Assembly: GCF_034321785.1 (NCBI RefSeq)
Contig: NZ_JAXLPB010000002.1
Location: 372,001-436,000, forward strand
Source of the DNA: Fulvimarina uroteuthidis
GTDB lineage: Bacteria; Pseudomonadota; Alphaproteobacteria; Rhizobiales; Rhizobiaceae
Direction: 5' to 3'
DNA length: 64,000 nucleotides
Position 1 is the first letter of the stretch. The number at the start of each line of letters is the position of its first letter. The notes under the pieces are model-generated. The model had not been told where the DNA came from. It was given only the letters and a program-made list of their open reading frames with translations, and did not search any database. Shown here piece after piece: positions 35,604 to 43,719 of the stretch. The position numbers and the translations under genes were made by a program.

Positions 35604-36016
35604 GGCTGCGGCGGCTCTAGCGGAATGAAAAGGCGAGTGATCTCGGCGCGATCGGCGGTGGGCAGCCCGACCAATTCCCGGCGAAGCGCAGAACAGAGAG
35701 CGTGCAGGAGATAGCGATCCTGCCCGGTCGGGTCTTCTCCGAAGTGGCGGTAACGACGATGCTCGTAGAAAAGGCAGCACCAGAGTTCAAGCGCGGTGCC
35801 GGACCAAGACTCGGTCTCATTGGCCGCCTCGGCTCGAACGTTGGCCCATATGCGCAGAGACCCCAAGCCAGCGACCTCGGAGACCACGTAGCCATCGATG
35901 AAGTGCGCGAGTTCCGGAGTATCCTCCCAGTTTAGGGGATCAGGTAAGGCCTCAAAGATGCCGGCACGCACCAGCGGAAGCCAGGTCGGATCGTCGGAGT
36001 GGGTTTCTATGCTCAT
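35600..36016 (-). CDS. Hypothetical protein of the nuclease operon
   Basis: A 138-residue soluble protein (MSIETHSDDPTWLPLVRAGI) with many Trp, Glu and Leu residues. It overlaps the genes on both sides by about four bases. I do not recognise it. Gene order is nuclease-like protein, DUF2958 protein, this protein, then the 87-residue protein. Confidence 0.65.
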   Translation of the reverse strand: MSIETHSDDPTWLPLVRAGIFEALPDPLNWEDTPELAHFIDGYVVSEVAGLGSLRIWANVRAEAANETESWSGTALELWCCLFYEHRRYRHFGEDPTGQDRYLLHALCSALRRELVGLPTADRAEITRLFIPLEPPQP

Positions 36017-36366
36017 GCGGCGATGCGACCGTTCTGACGGGCACGTTCCGCGTGGACCGAGATGGCTTCGCAGGATCGAAACCAGCGGTCCCGTTCAACG
36101 GGTAGCCCGAGGCATCCCCGGACACCGCTGATGTCGGCGAGCGAGACATAACCAAGTTCAGGCGAACCCAGCCCCAGGTCGCAGAGCCCAAAGGCACGGT
36201 CGGGTTCATTGGGGTCGAGTTCGGTAATGAGCCAAGTGGCTCTGGCGTCCGAGGTGAACAGCTTGACGACGGGCGCCGGATCGAAGTCGGGACGGGAATG
36301 GCGGTGGCGGCCGTTGGCAAGAAGCTGGCGACGAATTTCGGCGGTGAGCAAAACGGGACGTGGCAT
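36013..36366 (-). CDS. DUF2958 domain protein
   Basis: A 117-residue protein with the DUF2958 pattern: MPRPVLLTAEIRRQLLANG, VVKLFTSDARATWLITELD, FGLCDLGLGSPELGYVSL and LPVERDRWF. Function is not known; such genes are common on plasmids and integrative elements. ATG at 36366 follows GGAG at the right spacing; a longer frame reaching upstream has no support. It lies 74 bases after the nuclease-like gene. Confidence 0.8.
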   Translation of the reverse strand: MPRPVLLTAEIRRQLLANGRHRHSRPDFDPAPVVKLFTSDARATWLITELDPNEPDRAFGLCDLGLGSPELGYVSLADISGVRGCLGLPVERDRWFRSCEAISVHAERARQNGRIAA

Positions 36367-36440
36367 GGCTATACTCCAATGGGGGCAAATTCTTTCAAGG
36401 ATGAAAAGAAGGGGAGCCACTCCCGGCCCCCCGGAAAGGA

Positions 36441-37538
36441 TCAACCGGCTGTGATCGTTGGCATTTCGGTCGACGGTACGGACGAGACTGGAGTAGTCAG
36501 AAGATCGATTCCGGCCTGATCCTCGGCGTCGAGGTAGGCATCGATCATCTGGTCGATCCGGGCGAAATCGCAATAACGCTGGTAGAGGCGCTGGGCGTAG
36601 TCCGGTTCTCCGGCTGTCCCGATGGCTTCGATGAAGCGTTCCAGGAAGATACCGGTGAAGGCGGGCTGTTGAACCTCTGGCTTCTTCAGGTGCCGCGCAT
36701 AGGCGGAGATACCATTTTGGGCGTGCCAGTTCAGACGGGGTGCGATGACGATAAAAGAGCCCTCGTCGTAGAGGCCGCGTTGGATTGCACTAGCGGCCAC
36801 GAGGTGCTCCCGCCACAGCTGCTGGCAGGGGTTGGCGCGCAGACTGGCCGCGCGCGGGTCCTTGAAGAGGCCAGATTGCTCCGACAGCTTGTCGAGATGA
36901 GGTCGGGTTGGCTGTGTCGTTTCCTGTAGGGTTTCCGTGTACTTCTGCTCGACGAAGACAAACCCGCGCCGGCCATTCTCCGTACGGTAACGAACCAACG
37001 CGTCGGCGGCGGTGTAGTCGGCGGAAAAAGCGGGGTTGCCTCGTCCGGGACTGTGCTCGAACAGGACCTTTGTCACGGTTCCGGTGAAGCCGGGCAGGAC
37101 CAACCGCAGGACACGGGTGGCGAGTTCAGGATCTCGTTTGAGTGGCCCGAAGAGATTGAACACGAGCGGCATTGAAGAAAGAAGGTTGCGGAAAAGCCTG
37201 TCAGCGTCGATGCAAGCTCCGATCTCTCGGTAAACCAGCTCACGACGAACGAGTGAGGCGACAGCCGGGTCAAGGAAGTTGGCACCGGCGCGTCCGGCGG
37301 CGAAAGTCAGACGCGAACCGATTTGACGGGTTTCCCCCGACCGGCTGCGGTGGCGACCAATGGTAAGGTTCTGATCCTGTCTCCATAACGACTGGAGCAG
37401 GCGGGCGGCGGCGGTGAATCGCGTATCATTGGACTCTTGGCACTGATGCTGGCGCAGGATTTCTGCGGGGATCAGCGGGATGGTTTCGGCGAACTCGTCC
37501 GGGATCGGCGTTGGTGCGAAGAAGGGTTCGGTGCGCAT
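36441..37538 (-). CDS. PD-(D/E)XK nuclease-like protein (PGN_0703 type)
   Basis: A 365-residue soluble protein. Around residues 175-205 the segment DALVRYRTENGRRGFVFVEQ followed by KYTE forms a D-(x)n-E-x-K core like that of restriction-endonuclease-fold proteins, and the surrounding pattern resembles PGN_0703-type proteins. It starts a four-gene minus-strand operon on the island. Cleavage of foreign DNA or RNA is a reasonable guess, since such operons often serve in phage defence, but no defence family is recognised as a whole. Confidence 0.65.
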   Translation of the reverse strand: MRTEPFFAPTPIPDEFAETIPLIPAEILRQHQCQESNDTRFTAAARLLQSLWRQDQNLTIGRHRSRSGETRQIGSRLTFAAGRAGANFLDPAVASLVRRELVYREIGACIDADRLFRNLLSSMPLVFNLFGPLKRDPELATRVLRLVLPGFTGTVTKVLFEHSPGRGNPAFSADYTAADALVRYRTENGRRGFVFVEQKYTETLQETTQPTRPHLDKLSEQSGLFKDPRAASLRANPCQQLWREHLVAASAIQRGLYDEGSFIVIAPRLNWHAQNGISAYARHLKKPEVQQPAFTGIFLERFIEAIGTAGEPDYAQRLYQRYCDFARIDQMIDAYLDAEDQAGIDLLTTPVSSVPSTEMPTITAG

Positions 37539-37660
37539 AGCGGAAGACCTCGTTTTTATGAAGACAAGGAGGATTCACGCGAGGGCTACCGAAGTTCAGC
37601 GAAACTTCGATGCTAGCAAAAAACGCTTGCGTTCTATGCGGGGTGGACTATTTTGCGGGC

Positions 37661-37915
37661 ATGAACGGTAGGCATCGAAAGACATTGATCGCCGTGTTTC
37701 GTGATCCGGTCTCGGGGACGATTAACTGGACCGACATTGAAGGCCTGCTTTTGGCCGCCGGGGCTAATGTGATTGAGGGTCGAGGATCGCGGGTCCGATT
37801 TGGAAAAGACGGTGTAATCGCCTCGTTTCATAGGCCGCACCCGGAGAAGGAAGCCAAACGTTACCAAGTCAGGGATGCCCGCGAATTCCTAACCCAGATC
37901 GGAGTAAAGCCATGA
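37661..37915 (+). CDS. hicA: HicA-family toxin
   Basis: An 84-residue HicA-type protein (MNGRHRKTLIAVFRDPVSGT, then VIEGRGSRVRF and SFHRPHPEKEAKRYQVRDAR). HicA toxins cleave mRNA in the ribosome or free in the cytosol. In this subfamily the usual GSHxxF motif reads GSRVRF. The ATG at 37661 starts the domain; the frame is open further upstream from 37610 without family similarity. It overlaps hicB by four bases. Confidence 0.88.
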   Translation: MNGRHRKTLIAVFRDPVSGTINWTDIEGLLLAAGANVIEGRGSRVRFGKDGVIASFHRPHPEKEAKRYQVRDAREFLTQIGVKP

Positions 37916-38250
37916 ACACATTACACTACAACGGCTACAGTGCTCGGATCGAGTTTGATGAAGAGGACGAAATTTTCGTCGGGCGGATTGCCGGCATCAA
38001 CGATGCGGTCGGTTTCCATGCGAGCGACGTAGAGGCGCTGAAGGCGGCGTTCCAAGAGGCGGTGGACGATTACCTCGAAACCTGCAGCCGGGTCGGAAAA
38101 GACCCTCAGAAACCGTATTCGGGCAAGGTCATGTTCCGGGTAAAGCCGGAAACGCATAAGCGTGTCGCCCTGGCGGCAGCTCTGGCAGGAAAGAGCCTTA
38201 ACCAATGGGCCGAGGAGGTCTTGGACGAAGCTTCCCGAAGCGCCGGTTAG
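37912..38250 (+). CDS. hicB: HicB-family antitoxin
   Basis: A 112-residue antitoxin. The N-terminal degraded RNase H-like domain (ARIEFDEEDEIFVGRIAGIN, GFHASDVEALKAAFQEAVDD) is followed by a C-terminal ribbon-helix-helix region (MFRVKPETHKRVALAAALAG). It neutralises HicA and represses the operon. Its ATG overlaps the hicA stop. The pair probably stabilises the island. Confidence 0.9.
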   Translation: MNTLHYNGYSARIEFDEEDEIFVGRIAGINDAVGFHASDVEALKAAFQEAVDDYLETCSRVGKDPQKPYSGKVMFRVKPETHKRVALAAALAGKSLNQWAEEVLDEASRSAG

Positions 38251-38396
38251 CGAACTAGCCATGTCTCAAATATACCACAGGGCGGAAATTGTGGCAGGCA
38301 TAGTGCGAGGAATGGCCGGAAATCACTATATTGTAGGCGATCGTTGCTGCGCAGACCCGCCAGCAATCGTGATCGCGATCAATATGGAGATGTCGG

Positions 38397-39395
38397 ATGA
38401 CATTTGATGATCGCATGGAAGTCCCCGGTCCTATGCCCCTCGAAGTTGCCCCTGGGGTGTTTGAGGTAGACTTCGACGCCTATGATCCGCCAAAGCCACC
38501 AAGCATGATTTGGGACCCTGAGACGAACTGCGGCAGTCCGTTTGGCCCCGTGCTGGACGTGCTGCCGAGCAAGTCGCCGCTGCCGGGTGTCCGCCCTCGC
38601 TGGACGGTCCTGAAAAACGAAACTTGGAAGCTTTATAACGCCCTGTCCTTCCTGACTTGGCAGTCGGGACTGTGCTTCAACGCGAGCATTACCCTGACGG
38701 CGGGGGCGCTTGGGTTTACCAACCATGCTGAATTCCTACGCATCATGCCGGACTGGCACAAAGAGATGAACCGGTGCCTGTTTGACGGTGACGAGAAGGA
38801 GCGGAAGCGGCAGGCCGAAGGCCGGACGCGTAACCGTATCAGCCGGCGTATGGGGCAACGCGTGAGCCATCCGCATTATTGGATCGCGGTGGTCGAGTAC
38901 GCCCGCGATCAGGGATTGCATGCGCACGTACTGTGCGTGGTGCCAAGGTCCGTACAAGCCGCATTCGAGGAGAAGACCTGGGAATGGTGGCGGAAAAAGT
39001 CACCGGGTGATGTGCAGCCGAACGGAATTGCCTTTCCGAAGCGGCATCCGAACGGTCCGCAGCGCCAGTATGGACTCCAGGTGAGGTTGTTCCGGTACAT
39101 CACGAAGACCACGGGAGAAGGCCTGACGGCACCGGACCATGAGGGGAAGGTGTGGACGGCCCGACAGATTTTCCGCCCTGACCCGAATGACTGTACACCG
39201 GTTATAGTTAAGGTGCCGCAGTTGGCTCAGATCAGCCACCGCTTGAATCGCGGGGCGCAGCGTGCGGCCGGATTCCAATCGAAGTTCGACCTGGGCAACT
39301 TCGATGAAGTGTACAGCGGTTGGGAGATTGGAGCCCGTGCACGGCGCGAGGAAGAGCGGAAGACAATGACCCTCTTGGACTCGCTCCAGTTTTAG
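38397..39395 (+). CDS. HUH-type Rep/relaxase-like protein
   Basis: A 332-residue protein. LHAHVLCVVP near residue 180 is a hydrophobic-flanked H-U-H metal motif, and LFRYITKTT near 235 gives the catalytic Tyr with a Lys three residues on (YxxK). Together they are the hallmark of rolling-circle Rep and relaxase nucleases, which nick one strand and stay linked to its 5' end. No helicase domain is present. GGAG lies before the ATG at 38397. Two hairpins follow directly after the gene. An integrase plus such a Rep suggests an integrative element that can replicate or be mobilised after excision. The exact family was not identified. Confidence 0.75.
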   Translation: MTFDDRMEVPGPMPLEVAPGVFEVDFDAYDPPKPPSMIWDPETNCGSPFGPVLDVLPSKSPLPGVRPRWTVLKNETWKLYNALSFLTWQSGLCFNASITLTAGALGFTNHAEFLRIMPDWHKEMNRCLFDGDEKERKRQAEGRTRNRISRRMGQRVSHPHYWIAVVEYARDQGLHAHVLCVVPRSVQAAFEEKTWEWWRKKSPGDVQPNGIAFPKRHPNGPQRQYGLQVRLFRYITKTTGEGLTAPDHEGKVWTARQIFRPDPNDCTPVIVKVPQLAQISHRLNRGAQRAAGFQSKFDLGNFDEVYSGWEIGARARREEERKTMTLLDSLQF

Positions 39396-39406
39396 TATCG
39401 CTCGTT

Positions 39407-39503
39407 GTTATTCCGAAAACGAATCTTGGGCAATTAGGACGTTGATTTCGGAATAACCTGGCGCATAACCCCAAGTAAACCAAGGGGTTGTCCGGCCCCT
39501 TGG
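39407..39503. repeat. Two inverted repeats downstream of the Rep gene; candidate nick site or terminator
   Basis: GTTATTCCGAAA (39407-39418) and TTTCGGAATAAC (39446-39457) are perfect 12-base arms around 27 bases. CCAAGGGG (39480-39487) and CCCCTTGG (39496-39503) form a second perfect hairpin. The first could be a double-strand origin or a resolved palindrome; the second could end Rep transcription, although its T-run is displaced by about 12 bases. Confidence 0.5.
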
Positions 39504-39555
39504 TCACTGATGGACTTTTTAGGGTTTCCCAGGGATGGATGGCGATGAAGGCGGT

Positions 39556-39873
39556 TTATTCGACTGCGAACTTGTCGTTGGGGTCGCCGAGATCGATGGC
39601 GAACCCGGCGGGATCATCGACGGGCCGGACAGGCTTGCTGTTGGCATCGGCGAGGCCGTCATCCCGGAGTAGACGAAGGAAGGCCGGGAGCCCTTTCGCG
39701 TCGAGAGCATGGGGGTCGCGGTCCCGGTAGATGGTGCCCTTGCCGGGATAGAAGCTCAGGAGGCCGACCTTGAGTTGATGGCCAGACGTCTGCTTGAAAC
39801 GAACGCCTTCCCGCTCAAGAACGGCGATGGCCTGGAGCATGGCGGGGCTGTTATGGAATTTGGGTTTGGACAT
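39556..39873 (-). CDS. Hypothetical protein on the island
   Basis: A 105-residue protein (MSKPKFHNSPAMLQAIAVLE). AAGGAG at the right distance supports the ATG at 39873. The middle (QTSGHQLKVGLLSFYPGKGT) looks like a small alpha-beta domain, perhaps nucleic-acid binding, but no family is recognised. Confidence 0.65.
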   Translation of the reverse strand: MSKPKFHNSPAMLQAIAVLEREGVRFKQTSGHQLKVGLLSFYPGKGTIYRDRDPHALDAKGLPAFLRLLRDDGLADANSKPVRPVDDPAGFAIDLGDPNDKFAVE

Positions 39874-40119
39874 GACATTTCTCCTTCTGATCCGGGGCGG
39901 ATATGGCTGGAACTGCGCTCAGGGCGCACCTCTCCCAAGCGTAGGGAGAAGAGAAGGATAGAAAGAAAGTTAGTTTAAAGAGTAAGTTAGATTGACTGAA
40001 AGACAGATATTTCCGTTCAGAAAGACAGATAACTCTCATTGCGAAATATAAGTTTTGTCTAGCCCCTCCGCAACATGAAAATCAGCCTACACCCCCAGCG
40101 TTTCATTCATCGATCTTAC
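39874..40119. other. AT-rich gap with two iteron-like 12-base repeats
   Basis: No gene is seen. GAAAGACAGATA occurs at 39998-40009 and again at 40020-40031, 22 bases apart (two helix turns). The stretch 39955-40060 is clearly AT-rich compared with the surroundings. It could be an operator/promoter for the 39556 gene or part of a replication origin for the element. Confidence 0.45.
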
Positions 40120-40569
40120 CTATTGGTCCAAGGGATTTCGAACTTGGATGTTCAAGCTCAAATGCTCGAAGTGTTTTGTGTTTGCTGTGAGAAGACAGAG
40201 ACCGTGCCTTTGGGCGGTTGCCGCCACCAATATATCGGCTAGGCCCGGGTTTCGACCAGCCGCCGTCGCATAGTCGGCAATATCACCTGCCACGATCGCC
40301 GTTTTTACCTCCACGGGTAGGATCCGGTCGCCGTAGTTCGAGACCAAATTACCAAGCCAGAGTTCCAGGTCGGCTGAGCGGGCTTCCCCGCCAGACCGAC
40401 GAAGCTTGCGGATGCCAGCACGTATCTCGGTTATGGAAATTGCGGGTAGAAAGAGGCTGTCGGTGTGTTTGCGCATCCAAGCCGCGAGGTCTGAGCTGAG
40501 CTTAGGGCCACCGTCCTTCTTCGGCGCAAGCAGGCTGACGATGTTCGTATCCAGCAGCCAGCCGTTCAC
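40120..40569 (-). CDS. vapC: VapC-type PIN-domain toxin
   Basis: A 149-residue PIN-domain ribonuclease. The acidic active-site residues are visible: LLDTNIVSLL (Asp7), SITEIRAGI (Glu48 region), DIADYATAAG and GLADILVAATA (Asp near 111), followed by LLTANTKHFE. It overlaps the antitoxin gene by four bases. Expected to cut RNA when freed from its partner. Confidence 0.92.
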   Translation of the reverse strand: MNGWLLDTNIVSLLAPKKDGGPKLSSDLAAWMRKHTDSLFLPAISITEIRAGIRKLRRSGGEARSADLELWLGNLVSNYGDRILPVEVKTAIVAGDIADYATAAGRNPGLADILVAATAQRHGLCLLTANTKHFEHLSLNIQVRNPLDQ

Positions 40570-40808
40570 AGATCAACCTCACGCGTTGGAGTTTGATCGC
40601 GTTCAATCTCCAGCTCATGCGGCATGGACAGGAGCAGGTCGGCAAAGCTCGGCTTGTTATCGGGAAAAATGCGTCGGCCGTCCTCGATAGGAACGATCAT
40701 TGCCGCAGGGCGACCGTGCTTAGTAATGACGGTCGGTTCCCCCTGGGCGGCAGCGTCCACGACGGCTGAGAAGGTTGCCTTGGCGTTTCGGAGGTTGAGC
40801 GTTTTCAT
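40566..40808 (-). CDS. Phd/YefM-family antitoxin, partner of VapC
   Basis: An 80-residue antitoxin with the Phd/YefM fold at the N-terminus (MKTLNLRNAKATFSAVVDAA, then GEPTVITKHGRPAAMIVP) and an acidic C-terminal tail that should wrap the toxin. It lies directly behind a perfect palindrome at 40832 that probably is its own operator. Confidence 0.92.
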   Translation of the reverse strand: MKTLNLRNAKATFSAVVDAAAQGEPTVITKHGRPAAMIVPIEDGRRIFPDNKPSFADLLLSMPHELEIERDQTPTREVDL

Positions 40809-40831
40809 TCTGCGTCCTCTTCAATCGAATG

Positions 40832-40847
40832 TGACTACATGTAGTCA
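40832..40847. promoter_or_regulatory. Perfect palindromic operator TGACTACATGTAGTCA of the toxin-antitoxin operon
   Basis: A 16-base exact dyad 23 bases upstream of the antitoxin start codon. Phd-type antitoxins bind such palindromes to repress their own operon, so autoregulation is likely. Confidence 0.7.
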
Positions 40848-41118
40848 TAATAGAGGGCCGCCTTATCCGTGGCAATAGACTCCCGAGAGCCAAGCTCTTA
40901 CGTCCGGCAGGCGGTCGGTAGATCGCTGAGGATCAAACCGTTGGAATTCCAAAGGGTCCGCAGGTCCATGAAGGGTACTTTTCTGGTCGATGGCGTCGGA
41001 AGGGAGTCGGATGATAGCTGACTGCCTGCAGAATAGGTGCGTTGCCGACCGTCGACGCCTCCTTAAGTTATTGATTTGATGTGAAAAATGAGGGAACCGA
41101 CGAAGGGAAGGCCGATAG
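40848..41118. other. Right end of the island, no gene seen
   Basis: About 270 bases between the toxin-antitoxin operator and the truncated S-layer-like frame. Stretches such as CCTTAAGTTATTGATTTGATG (41061 on) are AT-rich and may belong to the attachment region. An in-frame stop at 41116 precedes the S-layer-like reading frame, so the junction between island and host gene lies very near 41119-41125. Confidence 0.4.
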
Positions 41119-43068
41119 GCCAATGGTACGCTCACTACTAATATCGACAATATCACTGGCACCGCTTCTAACGACACTGTTGTTGGCACGATCGGTGACG
41201 GCACGACCTCGACGCTTCAGTCGGGCGACACGATCAACGGCGGTTCCGGTACCGATGCAGTCCGTATCGTTGCAGGCAACACCGGTGCTGGTCAGACCAT
41301 CATCCCGAACCTGACAAGCGTTGAGAACGTCGTTTACCAGGGCTTCACCGCTTCGACTAACACGCTGAACCTTGCCAACTCGACAGGCGTCCAGAACGTG
41401 TCGCTCGACAGCGGAAACTCGTCGCTGAACGTTACGAACGCTGCACAGATCGTTGCGTTGAATGCTTCCGGCACGACCGGCGGTACGCTGACCGCAACGT
41501 ACAACGCTGCTACCGTTGCTGGAACTGCTGATGTTCAGGCGGTCTCGCTGACGAACACTGCCAACACCACGATCAACGCCAATGGCATCGAGACGGTCAA
41601 CATCACCGCAGTTGGTGCAAACACTGCCGCTCAGGTGACTGGCAACGGTATCACGAACGTAAACGTTGGTGGTGCAGGTTCGATTGCTCTTGCAAACACG
41701 CTTGCTGCAACGACAACCACGTTCAATGCCTCGGCCAACACCGGTGGCGTGTCGGCAATCTTCGCTGCTGGTGGTAACGTCACCGCAACTGGTGGCTCGA
41801 GCAACGATAGCTTCAACTTCGGCACGGGTCTTACGGCAAATGCTGCTGGCGCACCTGGTGATGTTGTTAACGGCGGTGCAGGCTTCGATACGGTTCGCGT
41901 CACGTCGGCTGGTAACTATTCCGCTGCTACTGCTGCTGCTCCGTTCAACGGCCTTACCTCGATCGAGCGCGTATCGTTCGACGGTGTGAACGGTGCGACC
42001 GTTAACGGTGCGACGTTCACGAACACTGGGATTACGAACATCGAGTTCAACACTTCTGGTGTTGTAGCTGTTCCTGGTAACGCCGGTCCAGACGGTATTG
42101 CTGGTAACGGTGACGACGTCGCAGCCATTGTAGCTGACCCTACCGTTGGCGCCGACACAATTGATAATGCTGGGTCGGCTCGTACTTATGAGTTCGGCAC
42201 TGCAAACGCAGGTGCTGCTACGTTCAACCTGAACGGTACGTCTACTACATTGAACATCGGTTTGCTCGGCACCCTCGGTACGGCCGCTATCAACGATGGT
42301 CTCGATGCAAATGTCGGCGCGTTGAATGTTAATCTGTCAGCGACTGCGCCTGCAGGCTCTTTGGCTACGATTAATATCAATTCAATGGGTGACCTTGCTG
42401 ACGCGGTCGCCGGTGTTGGTGGCACGTTCAACGACGTTGGTACGATCACGGCAGTTGCCGGCTCGACGATCAACATCTCTGGTGCTGGTAACCTCGATCT
42501 CGTTGGTCTCACAAATCGTGGCACGATCAACGCTTCGACCTCGACCGGCAACCTTGTTATCGAAGGTTCGGCAATCAGCACCACTAACACGGCAGCAGTC
42601 TCGGGTGGTGACACGATCACGCTTGGAGCTGGCATCGACATCGTTCAGTTCGGAAGCGGTGCAGCCAGCGGTGTTGCAAATACCACCAACGCTGCAACGA
42701 CTGCCCTTGGTCTGCAGTTCGACGTCGTGAACAGCTTCAATGCTGCGGTCGGCGGCGATGTTCTCGACTTCACCGGTATTGCGGGTGATGCAGATTACAC
42801 TGCCCTGTCTGCTACTGCACAAGCGTCGATTAATGCCTTGTCAGGTGCCGCTGCTACGGTGCGTGCAGCTGCTGACATTGCAGTTGCGAATACAGCACAG
42901 GACGGTGTTGTCGCTGGTGAGTGGACCGCATTCACTTTCCAGGGACAGACCTACGCGGTCTACGATGCAGCTGATGGTGCTGGTGAAGTATTCGTCGATG
43001 CAGACGATCTGCTTGTACAGCTTACCGGTGTTACCGTCGCAAATCTCGGCGATGCAAACTTCGCTTAA
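41119..43068 (+). CDS. Second S-layer-like protein, 5'-truncated
   Basis: An open frame of about 650 codons that begins without a start codon and is already in typical sequence (GTLTTNIDNITGTASNDTVV). The first ATG is at 41398, giving 556 residues. The whole frame is Ala/Thr/Asn/Gly-rich beta-type sequence like the protein at 29737, and the two share layout and the C-terminal style (YAVYDAADGAGEV, then LVQLTGVTVANLG). I counted no Lys, Cys or His in it. Classic GGxGxDxUx repeats are nearly absent (GGAGFDTV, GGDTITLGAGIDIV). The missing 5' part should contain the NPDV repeats; the island joins here, so the gene was probably cut by integration or recombination. Whether a truncated protein is made is uncertain. 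Confidence 0.8.
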   Translation, partial: ANGTLTTNIDNITGTASNDTVVGTIGDGTTSTLQSGDTINGGSGTDAVRIVAGNTGAGQTIIPNLTSVENVVYQGFTASTNTLNLANSTGVQNVSLDSGNSSLNVTNAAQIVALNASGTTGGTLTATYNAATVAGTADVQAVSLTNTANTTINANGIETVNITAVGANTAAQVTGNGITNVNVGGAGSIALANTLAATTTTFNASANTGGVSAIFAAGGNVTATGGSSNDSFNFGTGLTANAAGAPGDVVNGGAGFDTVRVTSAGNYSAATAAAPFNGLTSIERVSFDGVNGATVNGATFTNTGITNIEFNTSGVVAVPGNAGPDGIAGNGDDVAAIVADPTVGADTIDNAGSARTYEFGTANAGAATFNLNGTSTTLNIGLLGTLGTAAINDGLDANVGALNVNLSATAPAGSLATININSMGDLADAVAGVGGTFNDVGTITAVAGSTINISGAGNLDLVGLTNRGTINASTSTGNLVIEGSAISTTNTAAVSGGDTITLGAGIDIVQFGSGAASGVANTTNAATTALGLQFDVVNSFNAAVGGDVLDFTGIAGDADYTALSATAQASINALSGAAATVRAAADIAVANTAQDGVVAGEWTAFTFQGQTYAVYDAADGAGEVFVDADDLLVQLTGVTVANLGDANFA

Positions 43069-43099
43069 TCAACTTCGGTCGATACAAGCGAGATAGATG

Positions 43100-43130
43100 C
43101 AGGGGGCCTTCGGGTCCCCTGTTTTTGTTT
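43100..43130 (+). terminator. Terminator of the second S-layer-like gene
   Basis: CAGGGG and CCCCTG arms around a GCCTTCGGGT loop, followed directly by TTTTTGTTT. It starts 31 bases after the stop codon. The same position and style as the terminator behind the first S-layer-like gene. Confidence 0.9.
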
Positions 43131-43177
43131 CAACTTTAAGGTTTGCTCGGAATTCACCATGTCGTAGGAGACCACGC

Positions 43178-43477
43178 ATGAAGCTCACCATCATCGCTAC
43201 GCTACTAGGCCTCGGCACTTCGCCTGCGACGGCACAAATCTGCATCTATCCCGCGCTCACTCCGATCCAGACTGGCAAGCAGATCCTATACCAGTTCACG
43301 GATAGCTGTGGGCAGGCATACGAAGTCGGCTATCGGCTGGAGGGCAACACACTGCACTTCCCTAGTGGTGGACAGCACACATTGCCTGAGAGATCGGACG
43401 AAGATGCTGAGAGGGTGCTTCGGGAGGCTTATGGACTTATTGGGAAGCCTGAGAGCTTGATCCGGACGAAGTGGTAA
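43178..43477 (+). CDS. Small secreted protein of unknown function
   Basis: A 99-residue protein with a signal peptide of about 19 residues (MKLTIIATLLGLGTSPATAQ). The mature part has two Cys (ICIYPAL and DSCGQAY) that may form a disulfide. AGGAG precedes the ATG at 43178. Probably periplasmic. No family recognised. Confidence 0.65.
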   Translation: MKLTIIATLLGLGTSPATAQICIYPALTPIQTGKQILYQFTDSCGQAYEVGYRLEGNTLHFPSGGQHTLPERSDEDAERVLREAYGLIGKPESLIRTKW

Positions 43478-43553
43478 GCGGTTCGGCGGCACGTCTAGCT
43501 CGGTTGTGCATCGTCTTGCCAACATGCCCCCAAAAGGTTGCGAAACTCTGTAA

Positions 43554-43687
43554 GCCATCTAGGCATGCTCTAGTCGCCTTTGGCTCGGTCGTCGGCCACG
43601 AAGCCGTTGATGCAGTTGAGCAATATGTCCAGTGACGGGGCGCCAAACTCCCTGTTCCGCCATCGGCCATCTAGGCATACTCTAGTC
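43554..43687. repeat. 22-base direct repeat pair near the integrase relic
   Basis: GCCATCTAGGCATGCTCTAG+TC at 43554-43575 recurs at 43666-43687 with one difference (ATGC becomes ATAC), 112 bases apart. Each copy contains the imperfect dyad CTAG...CTAG. Placed just past the 3' end of the truncated integrase gene, they may be integrase binding or attachment sites. Confidence 0.55.
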
Positions 43688-43719
43688 ATCGGCCTTTCGA
43701 GGATCCCAAGAGATCCATT

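Noticed and set aside
38261..38407. A 48-codon frame (MSQIYHRAEIVAGIVRGMAG) between hicB and the Rep-like gene
   Set aside because: No ribosome site or family pattern; the stretch holds a promoter-like ATTGTGG...TATATT and overlaps the Rep start. Better read as the Rep promoter.
40863..41204. A 113-codon minus-strand frame spanning the right end of the island
   Set aside because: It crosses the junction with the S-layer-like frame and shows no coherent domain; no ribosome site.
43554..43687. CRISPR array
   Set aside because: Only two copies of a 22-base repeat with a 90-base gap and no cas genes; not an array. No CRISPR was seen elsewhere in the window.
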